In this document: positions 55,096 to 64,000 of the stretch, piece by piece
Layout of the letters: every line of letters starts with the position of its first letter
Position numbering within the stretch: position 1 is the first letter of the stretch
The notes under the pieces: generated by a model
Databases searched by the model: none
Told to the model about the DNA's origin: nothing
What the model saw: only the letters and a program-made list of their open reading frames with translations
Assembly: GCF_000247695.1 (NCBI RefSeq)
Contig: NW_004624776.1
Coordinates: 17,936,261-18,000,260, forward strand
Source: Heterocephalus glaber
Taxonomy: Eukaryota > Chordata > Mammalia > Rodentia > Bathyergidae
DNA length: 64,000 nt
Reading direction: 5' to 3'
Translations under genes and position numbers: made by a program

Positions 55096-55910
55096 AGAAA
55101 ACTAACATTTTTCTTGAGTATATATTAGATACTACTGCCTTTTATTTATCTCTGTTAAGTATATAGTATAGTCATTTTACTATCCTAAACTTTATATTAT
55201 GCTCAAATTATGAAAAATGGGCATGCTACACAGTCTGGAGAATTCTGTAAGAAAAGTTTCCTGTTTTGCCATTCTCTCCTTAACCTCAGAGATGATGAAA
55301 ATTTGGGAGGTAGAATGTATAATGCAACATTTGGAAAGGTTTTTAAGTTTTTTCAAATTTATATAATAAACTTGTGTAATTAGTCATGTTACAATAGTAT
55401 GTATCTTTAAGTATTTTTGCAGCACAAATAGAATCAAGTCCAGTTAGCCAAAAATCTGATACAATTTTTTTCTGTATACCTAATAATATACTATGTGAAA
55501 TATAAGTAGACTTTGATACATTTTATAGGTCCACGGTTAAATTTTCTATCCTTACTAGGGTGAGAATAATTTTTTCAGACTTCATTAGCTGTTTGAACTC
55601 TTTGGTATAAATTTCATATTTTTTTTTCTCCTTGCATTTAATATTTTTAAAATTTTCTTAATTTCCCTCATTGCCCATTGTTTGGCTCCTGTTTTCACCT
55701 TAGACTTTCCTCTAAAGCCTTCCTTTTTCTGTTCTGGTTGAACTGCTCAATGTGTGTAACTGCTAGAGCAATACTGCACCCTCAGTAGGACTGCAGGCTC
55801 CTGTGGGTTGGAAGTACTGTGGCTGGGTTATCACTAAATGAGCATTTGACAGTTTGTTGTGATGGCTAATGGTCTTTTTCCTGTTTGTCCTTTAATAGTT
55901 ATTGTCCTTT

Positions 55911-56022
55911 GGCCTGGCAAGGTAGCACATGCTTATAGTCCCAGCACTCAGGAGGCTGAGGCAGGAGGATCACTGGGAGTTTGAGACCAATCTGAATTAC
56001 AGAGTGAAACCCTGTCTCAAAA
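55911..56022 (+). repeat. B1 SINE, short form
   Basis: ggcctggcaaggtagcacat...cactcaggaggctgaggcag...ccctgtctcaaaaaaac. Confidence 0.88.
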
Positions 56023-56704
56023 AAACAAAAAAAGTTGTTATCCTTTGGATAATGCCTTCACAAAGTAACCTTGGTACTAGTGCAGAGGATAATAATGAGT
56101 TTTGTCTTTCTTAACCACGTATTAGTCCAATTACTTAAATACAAGATGACCAAAAATTGGATATTTTGATAATTTTTATAACAGGAAATATTAAAACAGT
56201 TTTATCAGTAGGGCAGGGTAGTAGTACAGTACTTTTTATCACACCTTGTTACTTGTATTACACATGAGAGCAGACAAAAAATTTGAAAGTATTAAATACA
56301 TAAGCATTCTGATACTGTGCATGTGTTCAGGATTTGGGGAGGTTAGAAATACCTAAGTTTCCTTTTCCAGTAAGTTATATCTGTTTGGGCGATCAAAGAG
56401 TGCCCACTATAAAGATAAGCTGGGAACTGATAAATGTGCACAAAGCTGGTAAAACCTCAAAGACTGGAAAACTTAATATTTTGTGATAGGGAGCCATTAG
56501 TTTTGGCAGTAGAGTGGTTCTAGTGTAACCAGGAATAGTGGTACAGCCACGTGGGACACAGAGCCTGAGCTTAAAAGAGTGAAAGACAAATTTGTATTTT
56601 AGGTAGGTAAGTAGTGATACAGGAAAGATGCATTTGAAGTAGACTGCAGTTAGGGAAGGGTAGTTGAGATAGTTGAAAGAGTAAGGCAGAAGTTGATACC
56701 TGGG

Positions 56705-56785
56705 AGTTACAGGTGTGACTTAGTGGTAGAGTGTTAACAGCCTAGTATGAGCAAGGCCCTGGGTTTGATCCTCAACACTGAAAAC
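56705..56785 (+). repeat. Old ID SINE
   Basis: agttacaggtgtgacttagt, ggtagagtgttaacagccta and gtttgatcctcaacactg. Confidence 0.75.
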
Positions 56786-56975
56786 AGAACGGCCAGTTAA
56801 TCATGAAATTATCAGGATGCAGTGCTTAATTGGATTGGAGAGTTTATGTGGAACAAAGGAAGCAAGGGTTGGTACTACCATCTTCCAGAATAATTGGGAA
56901 TGGGCAAGATGAATGTGTAAAGCTTCAGGCTACTGTGACATAGAAATGGTCCTCAGCGTATAAAATCCTGATGCT

Positions 56976-57107
56976 AAGTTGGGCAAGGTGGAGCATGCCT
57001 GTAATTCTAGCACTTGGGAGGCAAGGAAGGAGGATTGATTGCTAAATTCAAGGTTAGCCTGGACTACATAGTCAGAACCTGTCACAAAAACAAGCAAACA
57101 AGAAAAC
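56976..57107 (+). repeat. B1 SINE
   Basis: gttgggcaaggtggagcatg...ttctagcacttgggaggcaa...ttagcctggactacatagtc. Confidence 0.85.
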
Positions 57108-57323
57108 ACCCCCAAATAAATCTTATTAAGTGCTTAGGAAAAAAGGTATTGGCTGGAGAATCATGATTGATTGTCATCAGTAAAAGCAGCAGTTGATAAA
57201 TGAAAATAGGAGATCATTTGTCAGTACAAATTATATTATCTTTATATAATCCTCTATGTAAAGAAATCCTCTGCACATCTCTAAATAGAGCTACTTAAAT
57301 AGACCCTGCAGTGCTGCACTGAG

Positions 57324-57410
57324 GTTTTTTTTTTTTTTGGTACCAGGGATTGAACTCCGGACCTTGTGCTTGTGAGGCAGGTGGCGGAATCAGAGCTAAA
57401 TCCCTGGCCC
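57324..57410 (-). repeat. Young ID-like SINE with TSD
   Basis: T tail, ggtaccagggattgaactcc to cagagctaaatccctggccc. TSD ctgcactgag at 57314-57323 and 57411-57420. Confidence 0.95.
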
Positions 57411-57849
57411 CTGCACTGAGTTTCACACTGGAATACATGTAAACTTACAGGTCATAGAAGACTACAGTTGCCTTCATGACATAAAAAACCATGTGGAAGA
57501 AAGAGACATTGTAGATAATTTTATTTGTACTTGGTTAGTAACTATTGTGAGGAAATGTGGAAAATTCAGGTGGACTAAATCCCGTTACCTCTTATTCCTT
57601 AAACTTAAATGTTATCTTAACAGTCCCTCAATTTTAGCTAAATTTCAAATTCTCCTCAGATCTAAAAACCGCATTGTACCATTAATATCTAATAAAAATC
57701 AATCCATTTTCCAATATAGTTATATATATATAAACAAAGTATATTTTTAAGTTTTAAAAATATTACTGTGCTTTATACACAATGCAAAATGGTCATAGTG
57801 AAAGTAATTTTCTCTGTGTTAAATACAAGCCACCTAGCTTCCTATCTAG

Positions 57850-58200
57850 GGGCAGCCATTGCTGATTCCTTGTGTATAAGTCCAGAAGTTCCTGGGCGTC
57901 TATGTAGTTGTATATATTTTTAGTGTATACATATGCTAGCATATTATACCTACTTTTCCTGTTTGCTTATTTCCCCACAACAGCTTTGGACATTATTCAA
58001 ATACACACGAGAAATACCTATTGATAGGCTATTGTTCTATATGTACCAGATTTTTTTGGCCTATGTTCCTCCCCCTGCCTTCCTGTTACATGCTTTATAA
58101 TATGTCTTTGAACATGTTATAGGCCACATGTATGAATAGTTTATAGGATAAAACTAGTGGAATTGCTTTGTCATTTGTGTCTGTCTGTCTGTGTTTAGTT
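57850..58200 (-). mobile_element. Old L1 fragment, diverged
   Basis: ttggacattattcaaataca, cctattgataggctattgtt, aatatgtctttgaacatgtt and actagtggaattgctttgtc, in the order of antisense old-L1 3' ends. Confidence 0.5.
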
Positions 58201-58461
58201 CTTTAGATCTCACCTATCCTGTGGATGCTAAGAATTTCACTTTATTCTCTGAAGTCACAACCAATGCATAATAATCAGTAAGATTAAATATTGATGAAAT
58301 TGTTAGAGATAAAAGTTTAGGAACAAATTATATGATTGCTTTACAAATAAAAATGATTGAACTTCAGGAAAAAAAAATGATTGGACTTCGGGAAGCTTTG
58401 AAGAAATCTGACATTGGCTGTTGAGAATTCTAGAAATCAGAGTGCTAAAGTCTTAATATTT

Positions 58462-58545
58462 GAGTACTGGGGAGTTGCTCAGTTGTGAAGTGCTTGCCTA
58501 AGGAATGTTTGAGTTGTAGGCTCAATTCTCAGAACCAGAAAAGAG
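58462..58545 (+). repeat. Old ID SINE
   Basis: gtactggggagttgctcagt, gaagtgcttgcctaaggaat and ggctcaattctcagaacc. Confidence 0.7.
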
Positions 58546-59026
58546 AAACAAATTGGATCTGTACTTCTAACAAAAAGTAAGATTTTTGCCCTGTCCCTTC
58601 CCAGTCAATTCCTGCTTTGTGGGTCCAGGGGTTGTGATGCTGACCGTGCAAGGTTTAGAATAAGGCCATGGCAAATAGTTTAGATTACTGTCCCTGAATG
58701 AAATGGGGGATCATTAGAGAGGCGTGGGCTAGGTAGCAATGCGACCTTATGTTTTAGAAAAGAATTATTTCAGCTGCTTATCTAGAATCGACTGGAGTAG
58801 AGCCAGAATGAAATGAGAGCAAGTAGACCATTCAGACCAAAAAGGGAAAGTGACAGGTGTTTGTGGCTTGCCTGTAAAAGTCCCCAGGATCAAAAGGAAA
58901 GTGACTTCTCCCTCCCTCCACCTTTATCCTTCACAGTCTCTTCTTGATTTTGTTTTAGTATTAAGGCATTGAGCCCAGGGTCTTCGCTCTCTGCTACATC
59001 CTCATCCCTTTCTTCTTTTTTTCTTT

Positions 59027-59131
59027 TGAAGCAGGGTCTAAGTTGCCCAGACTGGGCTCAACCTTGCCATCCTCCTGCGTCAGCCTCCCAGACTTCTGGT
59101 ATTACAGGCATGCACCACCATTCCTGGCTCA
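59027..59131 (-). repeat. B1-like SINE, diverged
   Basis: Antisense: gaagcagggtctaagttgcc...gtattacaggcatgcaccac...cattcctggctc. Confidence 0.75.
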
Positions 59132-59461
59132 TAGTCCCCTTTTACAAGATGTGTCAGCATTCTGTGTTAAATCATGAAAACATCTTAATATATCTTTACA
59201 TAAATACAGCTGTTGCGATGTACTTGTGATTCAGAAGTCATAAACTTCAGTGAAGATGGGCTGGATATGCACCAGCTGAGAGTACCCTAACTGACAGGGA
59301 TCATCCTGCCTCAGTACTAATTTTGCTCAACACCTGTTTTACCCTACATTTCAGTAATCATATAACTGGAGATTATAGTTGATATTTATGTAACTTCCCC
59401 AAATACAACTTTGTGATAGATATTATTTACTGCAAATAGATAATGAATCCTATATTTTTCT

Positions 59462-59571
59462 TTTTTGAAACTGGGTCTCACTATGTAGTCCAGGCTGGCC
59501 TGGAATTCGGGATCCTCCTGCCTCAGTCTACTGAGTGCTGGGCCACAGGGATGTACTACCATGCCCCACTC
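59462..59571 (-). repeat. B1 SINE, short form
   Basis: Antisense: tgaaactgggtctcactatg...gtccaggctggcctggaatt...actaccatgccccac. Confidence 0.8.
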
Positions 59572-59755
59572 ACTCTACAATGAATCCTTAACAAAATTTT
59601 TTTCCTAATTTAATTTACATGTTACCTAGAAAGTAATAGTAACATGCTATTTTAATTGGTTTTAAATATATGGTAAAGAAAACTTTTTAAGTTGATAATT
59701 TGTTTCTCATTTCTTTTAATGATGTATGAACATGATTATTGTATTAAATAACCCA

Positions 59756-60460
59756 GATTCTTTTTTTTTCCTTAAATTCTTTTACTGGTACATTTTAGGT
59801 ATAGAATACATTTACATTGATCATTGGGTGCTTGTACCTGTACGTGATGTATCTTGGTTCTTACTTTTTCCCCATTACCTGTGCGCCCTTCACCCCTCCA
59901 CCCTTCCCTATTTATATAGACTTCGTTTCCATTCTTTTTCTTTTCTCATAATTTTTCCTTTCCCTTCTTTCCTTTCCCCTTCCCCTCCCACCACCTCTAC
60001 CCCTTTGGACCTTTTCTTCCTATTTCAAATTATCAATTATTCATTTTAATCATTTTAACCCTTACTCACATTTTCAGTTTCTCACACTAGAGAAACCATT
60101 CGGTATTTACACATGTGTGTCCCATTGATTTCACTTCAGAGTATCGCCTCAATATGCATCCATTTAGCTATAAGTGACTCTAGTTTCTCATTCTTTGTGG
60201 CTGAGTAGTACTCCATTTTATAAAAGAAAGCACATCTTCTTTATCCAGTTTCCAGTTGATGGGCACTTGGGCTGTTTCCAAGCTTTCGCTATTATAAACT
60301 GTGCTGCTATAAACATGGGTGTGCATATATCACTGTGGTGTGAGTCTTTTAATTCTTTGGGGAAGATACTCAGCAGGGGAATAGCTGGGTCAAATAGGAC
60401 CCTAGTTTTTTGATGTGTCTCCATACTGATTGTGGCAGCCTGCACTCCCACTTAAAAGTG
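59756..60460 (-). mobile_element. 5'-truncated L1, 3' end and 3' UTR
   Basis: Antisense. It starts with the poly(A) tail as T (59760-59770), then tttactggtacattttaggt, the C/T-rich tract and agtttctcacactagagaaa. Further in are ggctgagtagtactccattt, tccagttgatgggcacttgg and ataaacatgggtgtgcatat, the hallmark L1 3' region. It reads out at about 60460 (gcctgcactcccac). Confidence 0.9.
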
Positions 60461-60674
60461 GTATTCAAAAGTTACTGATGAAAGTATGCATGTGCAAGGA
60501 AGCAAACCCAGATGTTGCAATGGTGGTTTGTCTTTGTGATTTTGAATGGTTTTTCATTTTCTTGCACATACTGGTTTACCTGTTTGAAATTTTCTGATTA
60601 ATACCAAAACAAATCTTAATTGGAACCAAAAGCATGCAATGTGAAACTTTTACTACATGTCCAGAAGTATTCTT

Positions 60675-60756
60675 TTTTTTTTTGGTACCGGTGATCAAAC
60701 TTGGGTCCTTGCACTTGTGCAGCAGGTGGCGAAACCACTGAGCTAAATCCCCGGCC
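60675..60756 (-). repeat. Young ID-like SINE with TSD
   Basis: ggtaccggtgatcaaacttg to gctaaatccccggcc. TSD ccagaagtattctt (60661-60674) versus ccagaagttttctt (60757-60770). Confidence 0.95.
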
Positions 60757-60789
60757 CCAGAAGTTTTCTTCTAAATAAAATATATACTC

Positions 60790-60871
60790 TTTTTTTTTTG
60801 TACTGCAGATTGAACTCAGGACCTTATGCTTGTGAGGCAGGTGCAGTGCCACTGAACTAAATCCCTGGCCC
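60790..60871 (-). repeat. ID-like SINE
   Basis: T tail, gtactgcagattgaactcag to gaactaaatccctggccc. Confidence 0.92.
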
Positions 60872-60899
60872 TAGAATATAACTCTTAACAAAACGAATG

Positions 60900-61002
60900 G
60901 GCCGGGGATTTAGCTCAGTGGCACTGCACCTGCCTCACAAGCATAAGGTCCTCCCGAGCGCAAGGTCCCGAGTACAATCCCTGGTACCAAAAAAAAAAAA
61001 AT
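60900..61002 (+). repeat. Young ID-like SINE with internal duplication
   Basis: ggccggggatttagctcagt...cacaagcataaggtcc, then tcccgagcgcaaggtcccga, so the caaggtcc segment occurs twice; ends aatccctggtacc plus A tail. Confidence 0.93.
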
Positions 61003-61111
61003 CATTCAACTGTTAACAAAACAAAAAATCAGTATGTAAGCTGCATGACTTCTTTTACACTGAGGCAACCATTTTCAATTTTCATCTAGGCCAGTTTTTT
61101 TTTTTTTGAGT

Positions 61112-61222
61112 TCTGAGACAGGGTGTCACTATTAGTTCAGGCTGGCCTCAAATTCACAGCAATCCTCCTGCTTCAGCCTCCCAAGTGCTGAAATTACAGG
61201 CGTCCACCACCATACCTGGCTT
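61112..61222 (-). repeat. B1 SINE
   Basis: Antisense: gagacagggtgtcactatta...aggctggcctcaaattcaca...caccaccatacctggc. Confidence 0.87.
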
Positions 61223-62568
61223 ATCTAGGCCAAATCTCAACAAGAAACTTTGTAAGGGACTTCACAGAAACTCCTGTTCTAGTCCCAGGAAAAACACATT
61301 AGCTCTTCACCTCCTCTGAAACTACTGGCAGTGGGAGACTTTGTTCTCTAGCACCACAAAGCCACTGTCTGAGTCTTGTCTCTTCTCAGCTCCACTGTGA
61401 AAAGGGAGATTCTGAGAGAGTTGGGGGCTCCAGGGCCCAGACATTGTTGCTGTGGGGCAGTGAGGCAGACAGCCCCACGGCACCCGTGACCCACAGGGAA
61501 ACTGAGGAAAGCCTCTCATTAGGGCCAGAGTGAGTTCCGCCTTAGGGGTAGGTTGGGTAGTGGTTTCTGTCCTGACACGTACTTGAATTTGACAGTACAC
61601 TGATTAGGGGGGTTTCCTGTTTCATTGTGCCTAACGGTTGTTTCAGTATACAGCCCCCCGCCAAATTACACATTGATAAATATGACTATAGTTCTTAAAG
61701 GAGTCAAAAGCTCCTCAAGAAGCCAGAGGAGGTGCATCTAAAACTTAAATGTGTTTGTAAGCCACAATCTTTTGATGTTCCCCAGAGCTGGGCTCACAAG
61801 GAGCTTGTGGCTGGGGCTACCTAGGAGACAGGCTCAAGGAACTGGGGTTGTAAGATGACAAAGCATCTTGACAGAGTAAGATTTCACATAAATAGCAAAA
61901 ATTTCTGGTAGATGCAGACATGTACATGTGTAGAAATAACCAATCATACCAAATCAAAGCAAGTTCATCAAATTGCCACATATGCGTATAGTTAAGGTGA
62001 GTAGTCAGCACTAAAATTATGATTCTTCAATATCATGTTCAGTAAACAATAAATTTTTCACTAATAAATGAAATATATATTTTCAAAGGGGAGTATGGAG
62101 ATTTCTAACAAAATGGCTAGAGCCCAGCTTCTACTTGAGGAAGAAATGGCACTGCACACTGCATCTGGAGCCTCTAACGGGAGCTGTTCAGCAGAGGTCA
62201 GGACCAAGGAGGGGAGTTTTTCATGTCTTTACTATAAACTATTATGGGCATATTTTTTGTTTCTTTTTCAGCTAAAAGGGAAAAGACTATTAGTAATAGG
62301 CAGTGGCTTTGGAATACTCAATAACAAACTAGGAAGACCCAGCTCCATATATTTTAAATAGGACTCTGCAGACCCCTCAGTGTGGCTTAGGGTGGTAGGT
62401 ATTGGTAAGGGTTCTCTTCTGCCACAGCAGCTCTGTTTTTAACTATTTCACATAATTATTACACACAGTATAAGGTTTCATTTAAGTAAAGGGTTCTACC
62501 CTAAGAATCAGTTAATATTTACAGTGTATCCTTCAAACTGAGCAGCTTCAGGGTAAAAACAGGCTTAC

Positions 62569-62723
62569 CTTCTGGCATGTTCTGTGGAAGTTTGTAACTG
62601 AAATCTGTTGAGAAATCTGGCCCCTCACAGAGTCGATGACATGCTATTGGGAAAACAGGTTCCAGCAGAACAAGGCGAGCTTCAAAGTAATCTCGGATTG
62701 TCTCTTCAGCCACTCTCGAAAGC
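62569..62723 (-). CDS. MPHOSPH8: MPHOSPH8 internal exon, C-terminal region
   Basis: On the - strand, an acceptor (tttcttaccag) is followed by a 155-bp open segment reading LSRVAEETIRDYFEARLVLL, then EPVFPIACHRLCEGPDFSTD and FSYKLPQNMPEG, and a donor, gaag|gtaagc. It enters with one and leaves with one codon base. From memory this matches the C-terminal region of M-phase phosphoprotein 8, past the ankyrin repeats. MPHOSPH8 binds H3K9me3 through its chromodomain and works with TASOR and periphilin in the HUSH silencing complex; those domains are not in this window. Its tail-to-tail position with PSPC1 agrees with human 13q12.11. I could not find the following exon or exons at lower coordinates. 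Confidence 0.8.
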
Positions 62724-64000
62724 CTGGTAAGAAATGACAGGAAGTTGTTAATGCACTGACATATCACACTGTACCACATACATAATTATGCTCACCAGGT
62801 ATGAACAGCACCTCTGCCCTCAGCCCACCTCCCTGCTCATTCCCTTGTGCACCCGGCACCTGATGTACTGCACCAGTCTGCCTCATGCCCATCTTCTCTC
62901 ACTGTAAACTCAAACTGCAAAGGACAAGCTTTTCCCTGCTGCTGTCTCCGTCCTCCCGGCCATTAACATAGTGTCTGCTTGCTCAGACTTGCCTAATGAA
63001 TGAATAAAAGCATGAGAGCCTCTCAGGTGGGGGCAAACAGGAAGGCTCCCTTCAGCTAATCCATGAGGAGAGAAGATCTGATGCCTCCTGTGATTCCTCA
63101 CAGCCTGGCCTCAGAAAGGATCAAAGCACAGGCTATCCAGAGGGCAGACTGGGCACAGGCCTTTTGTGGCCTTTTGTCTCTTGTCTAAAATACACCTTAC
63201 ATTCTGCTTAGATTATAGATCCTCTGTCTGGAATTGGAGTAACCATTTTGTAGGCAGGAAGAGCCAGTGAGGATTAAGAGGCAAGAAGAATAGCTTAGCC
63301 TCCTGAGACTGCCAAAAAAGTGCCTGCTTGTCTGGAAAAAAAGCACCTTCATCAGCTGCCTAACGGCTTGGAGCATTTCTGGCAAGTGTTGCCCAAATAA
63401 TTCTTAAGTGATAAAAAGATCCTTGTACTATGAAGTATAAACTTGTAATAAAATAAAACTTAGAATTCACATAAAAAAATAAGCTGGTACAGACAGAATG
63501 TTAGTGCTATAAAGGAATGAGCCATCCAGACAGGGACGGAACCAACTACATGGCTGTAGTTAAATGAAAATCAATCTGAAAAGGCCAGATAATGTATGAT
63601 CCTAAATACTGTAGAAAGGGCAAATTAGCCACCAAAAGACAAGTGCTCACCAGGGCACAGGGGAGACAAGAACAAAGATCTGGAAAATTAAATAGGTCTT
63701 TCATTTTTCGGTACCGGGGATCAAACTCGGGTCCTTGTGCTTGCGAGGCAGGCAGTGGAACCACTGAGCTAAAGCCTCGGCTGCTGGAAAACAATTTTTA
63801 AAGCAGTGAAAAATACTGTAAGATACAATGGTGAACACCTACCGTTACACCCTGGTCCAACCACATGGAATGTATACCATAAGGCTGAACCCTATGTGAA
63901 CTGAGGACTCTGTCTGCAGAGTCATTGATACAGATACATCGATTTTAACAAATGTGCCACTCTGGTGAGAAGGGTGACAGCAAACAAGATGGATGAGGGG
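62724..64000 (-). other. MPHOSPH8: MPHOSPH8 intron (partial)
   Basis: Sequence upstream, in the gene's direction, of the 62569-62723 exon. It contains one young ID-like SINE at 63703-63782 and otherwise unique sequence. I find no further MPHOSPH8 exon here. Confidence 0.6.
63703..63782 (-). repeat. Young ID-like SINE
   Basis: ggtaccggggatcaaactcg to gctaaagcctcggctg. Flanked by ctggaaaa. Confidence 0.93.

Larger units (their letters stand above)
43641..62568. other. PSPC1-MPHOSPH8 intergenic or 3' flank region
   Basis: Lies between the two convergent genes. It holds about 40 SINE copies, an L1 3' end at 59756-60460 and an older L1 fragment at about 57850-58200. No terminal MPHOSPH8 exon could be recognised on the - strand. 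Unique blocks with nothing I can name include 43640-44660, 45380-45920, 47480-48300, 50870-51320, 53310-54320, 55100-55900, 56030-56700, 58550-58960 and 61230-62500. Confidence 0.6.

Noticed and set aside
61322..61600. A 92-residue open frame on the - strand, tested as the missing MPHOSPH8 exon
   Set aside because: The residues do not resemble the MPHOSPH8 C terminus, and no suitable splice acceptor precedes it.
62068..62361. A 97-residue open frame on the + strand beginning MEISNKMARAQ
   Set aside because: It has no relative I recognise, no exon signals, and lies opposite to MPHOSPH8. Probably chance.

Overview
The window is mammalian nuclear DNA, almost certainly from a rodent. It is AT-rich, has long introns and is packed with SINEs of two kinds: 7SL-derived B1-type elements and tRNA-derived ID-type elements. 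Three copies join a B1 monomer to an ID monomer (B1-dID type). That arrangement is known from squirrel-related, dormouse and beaver-type rodents and not from mouse or rat. The young ID-like family (A box around tagctcagtgg, B box around gttcgatcc, 3' end ggtacc plus A tail) is very abundant. I lean towards a castorimorph or other non-murid rodent, but this is inference.

One protein-coding gene dominates. Positions 2320-41172 on the + strand hold the last five coding exons of PSPC1 (paraspeckle component 1, a DBHS RNA-binding protein). They are 2320-2404, 14742-14847, 35139-35196, 38812-38981 and 40987-41172 (stop). All junctions are GT/AG, all phases fit, and together they encode about 201 residues: the charged DBHS coiled coil, then a Gly/Pro/Met-rich tail ending NKRRRY. 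The 5' exons (RRM1, RRM2, NOPS) lie upstream of the window. The 3' UTR starts at 41173, with a first AATAAA at 41454 and more downstream.

From about 43.6 kb to 62.5 kb the sequence is intergenic or 3' flank, full of SINEs, an L1 3' end and older L1 fragments. At 62569-62723 on the - strand is one exon that I read as MPHOSPH8 (M-phase phosphoprotein 8, HUSH complex). PSPC1 and MPHOSPH8 are tail-to-tail neighbours on human chromosome 13q12.11, which supports both calls. I could not find the MPHOSPH8 exon that should follow it.

The rest is transposable-element sediment: three antisense copies of an L1 3' UTR with a polypurine tract, older L1, MIR, MER5-like, hAT and Tigger-like fossils, MaLR-type LTR remnants, microsatellites and one 100-N assembly gap. 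I see no bacterial genes, CRISPR array, tRNA or rRNA gene, and no new biochemical system. The items most worth a second look are structural: a fold-back duplication of a SINE head with its flank (32827-32984), a double SINE insertion sharing one target site, SINE tails that became microsatellites, a possible read-through C terminus in PSPC1, and the missing MPHOSPH8 3' exon.
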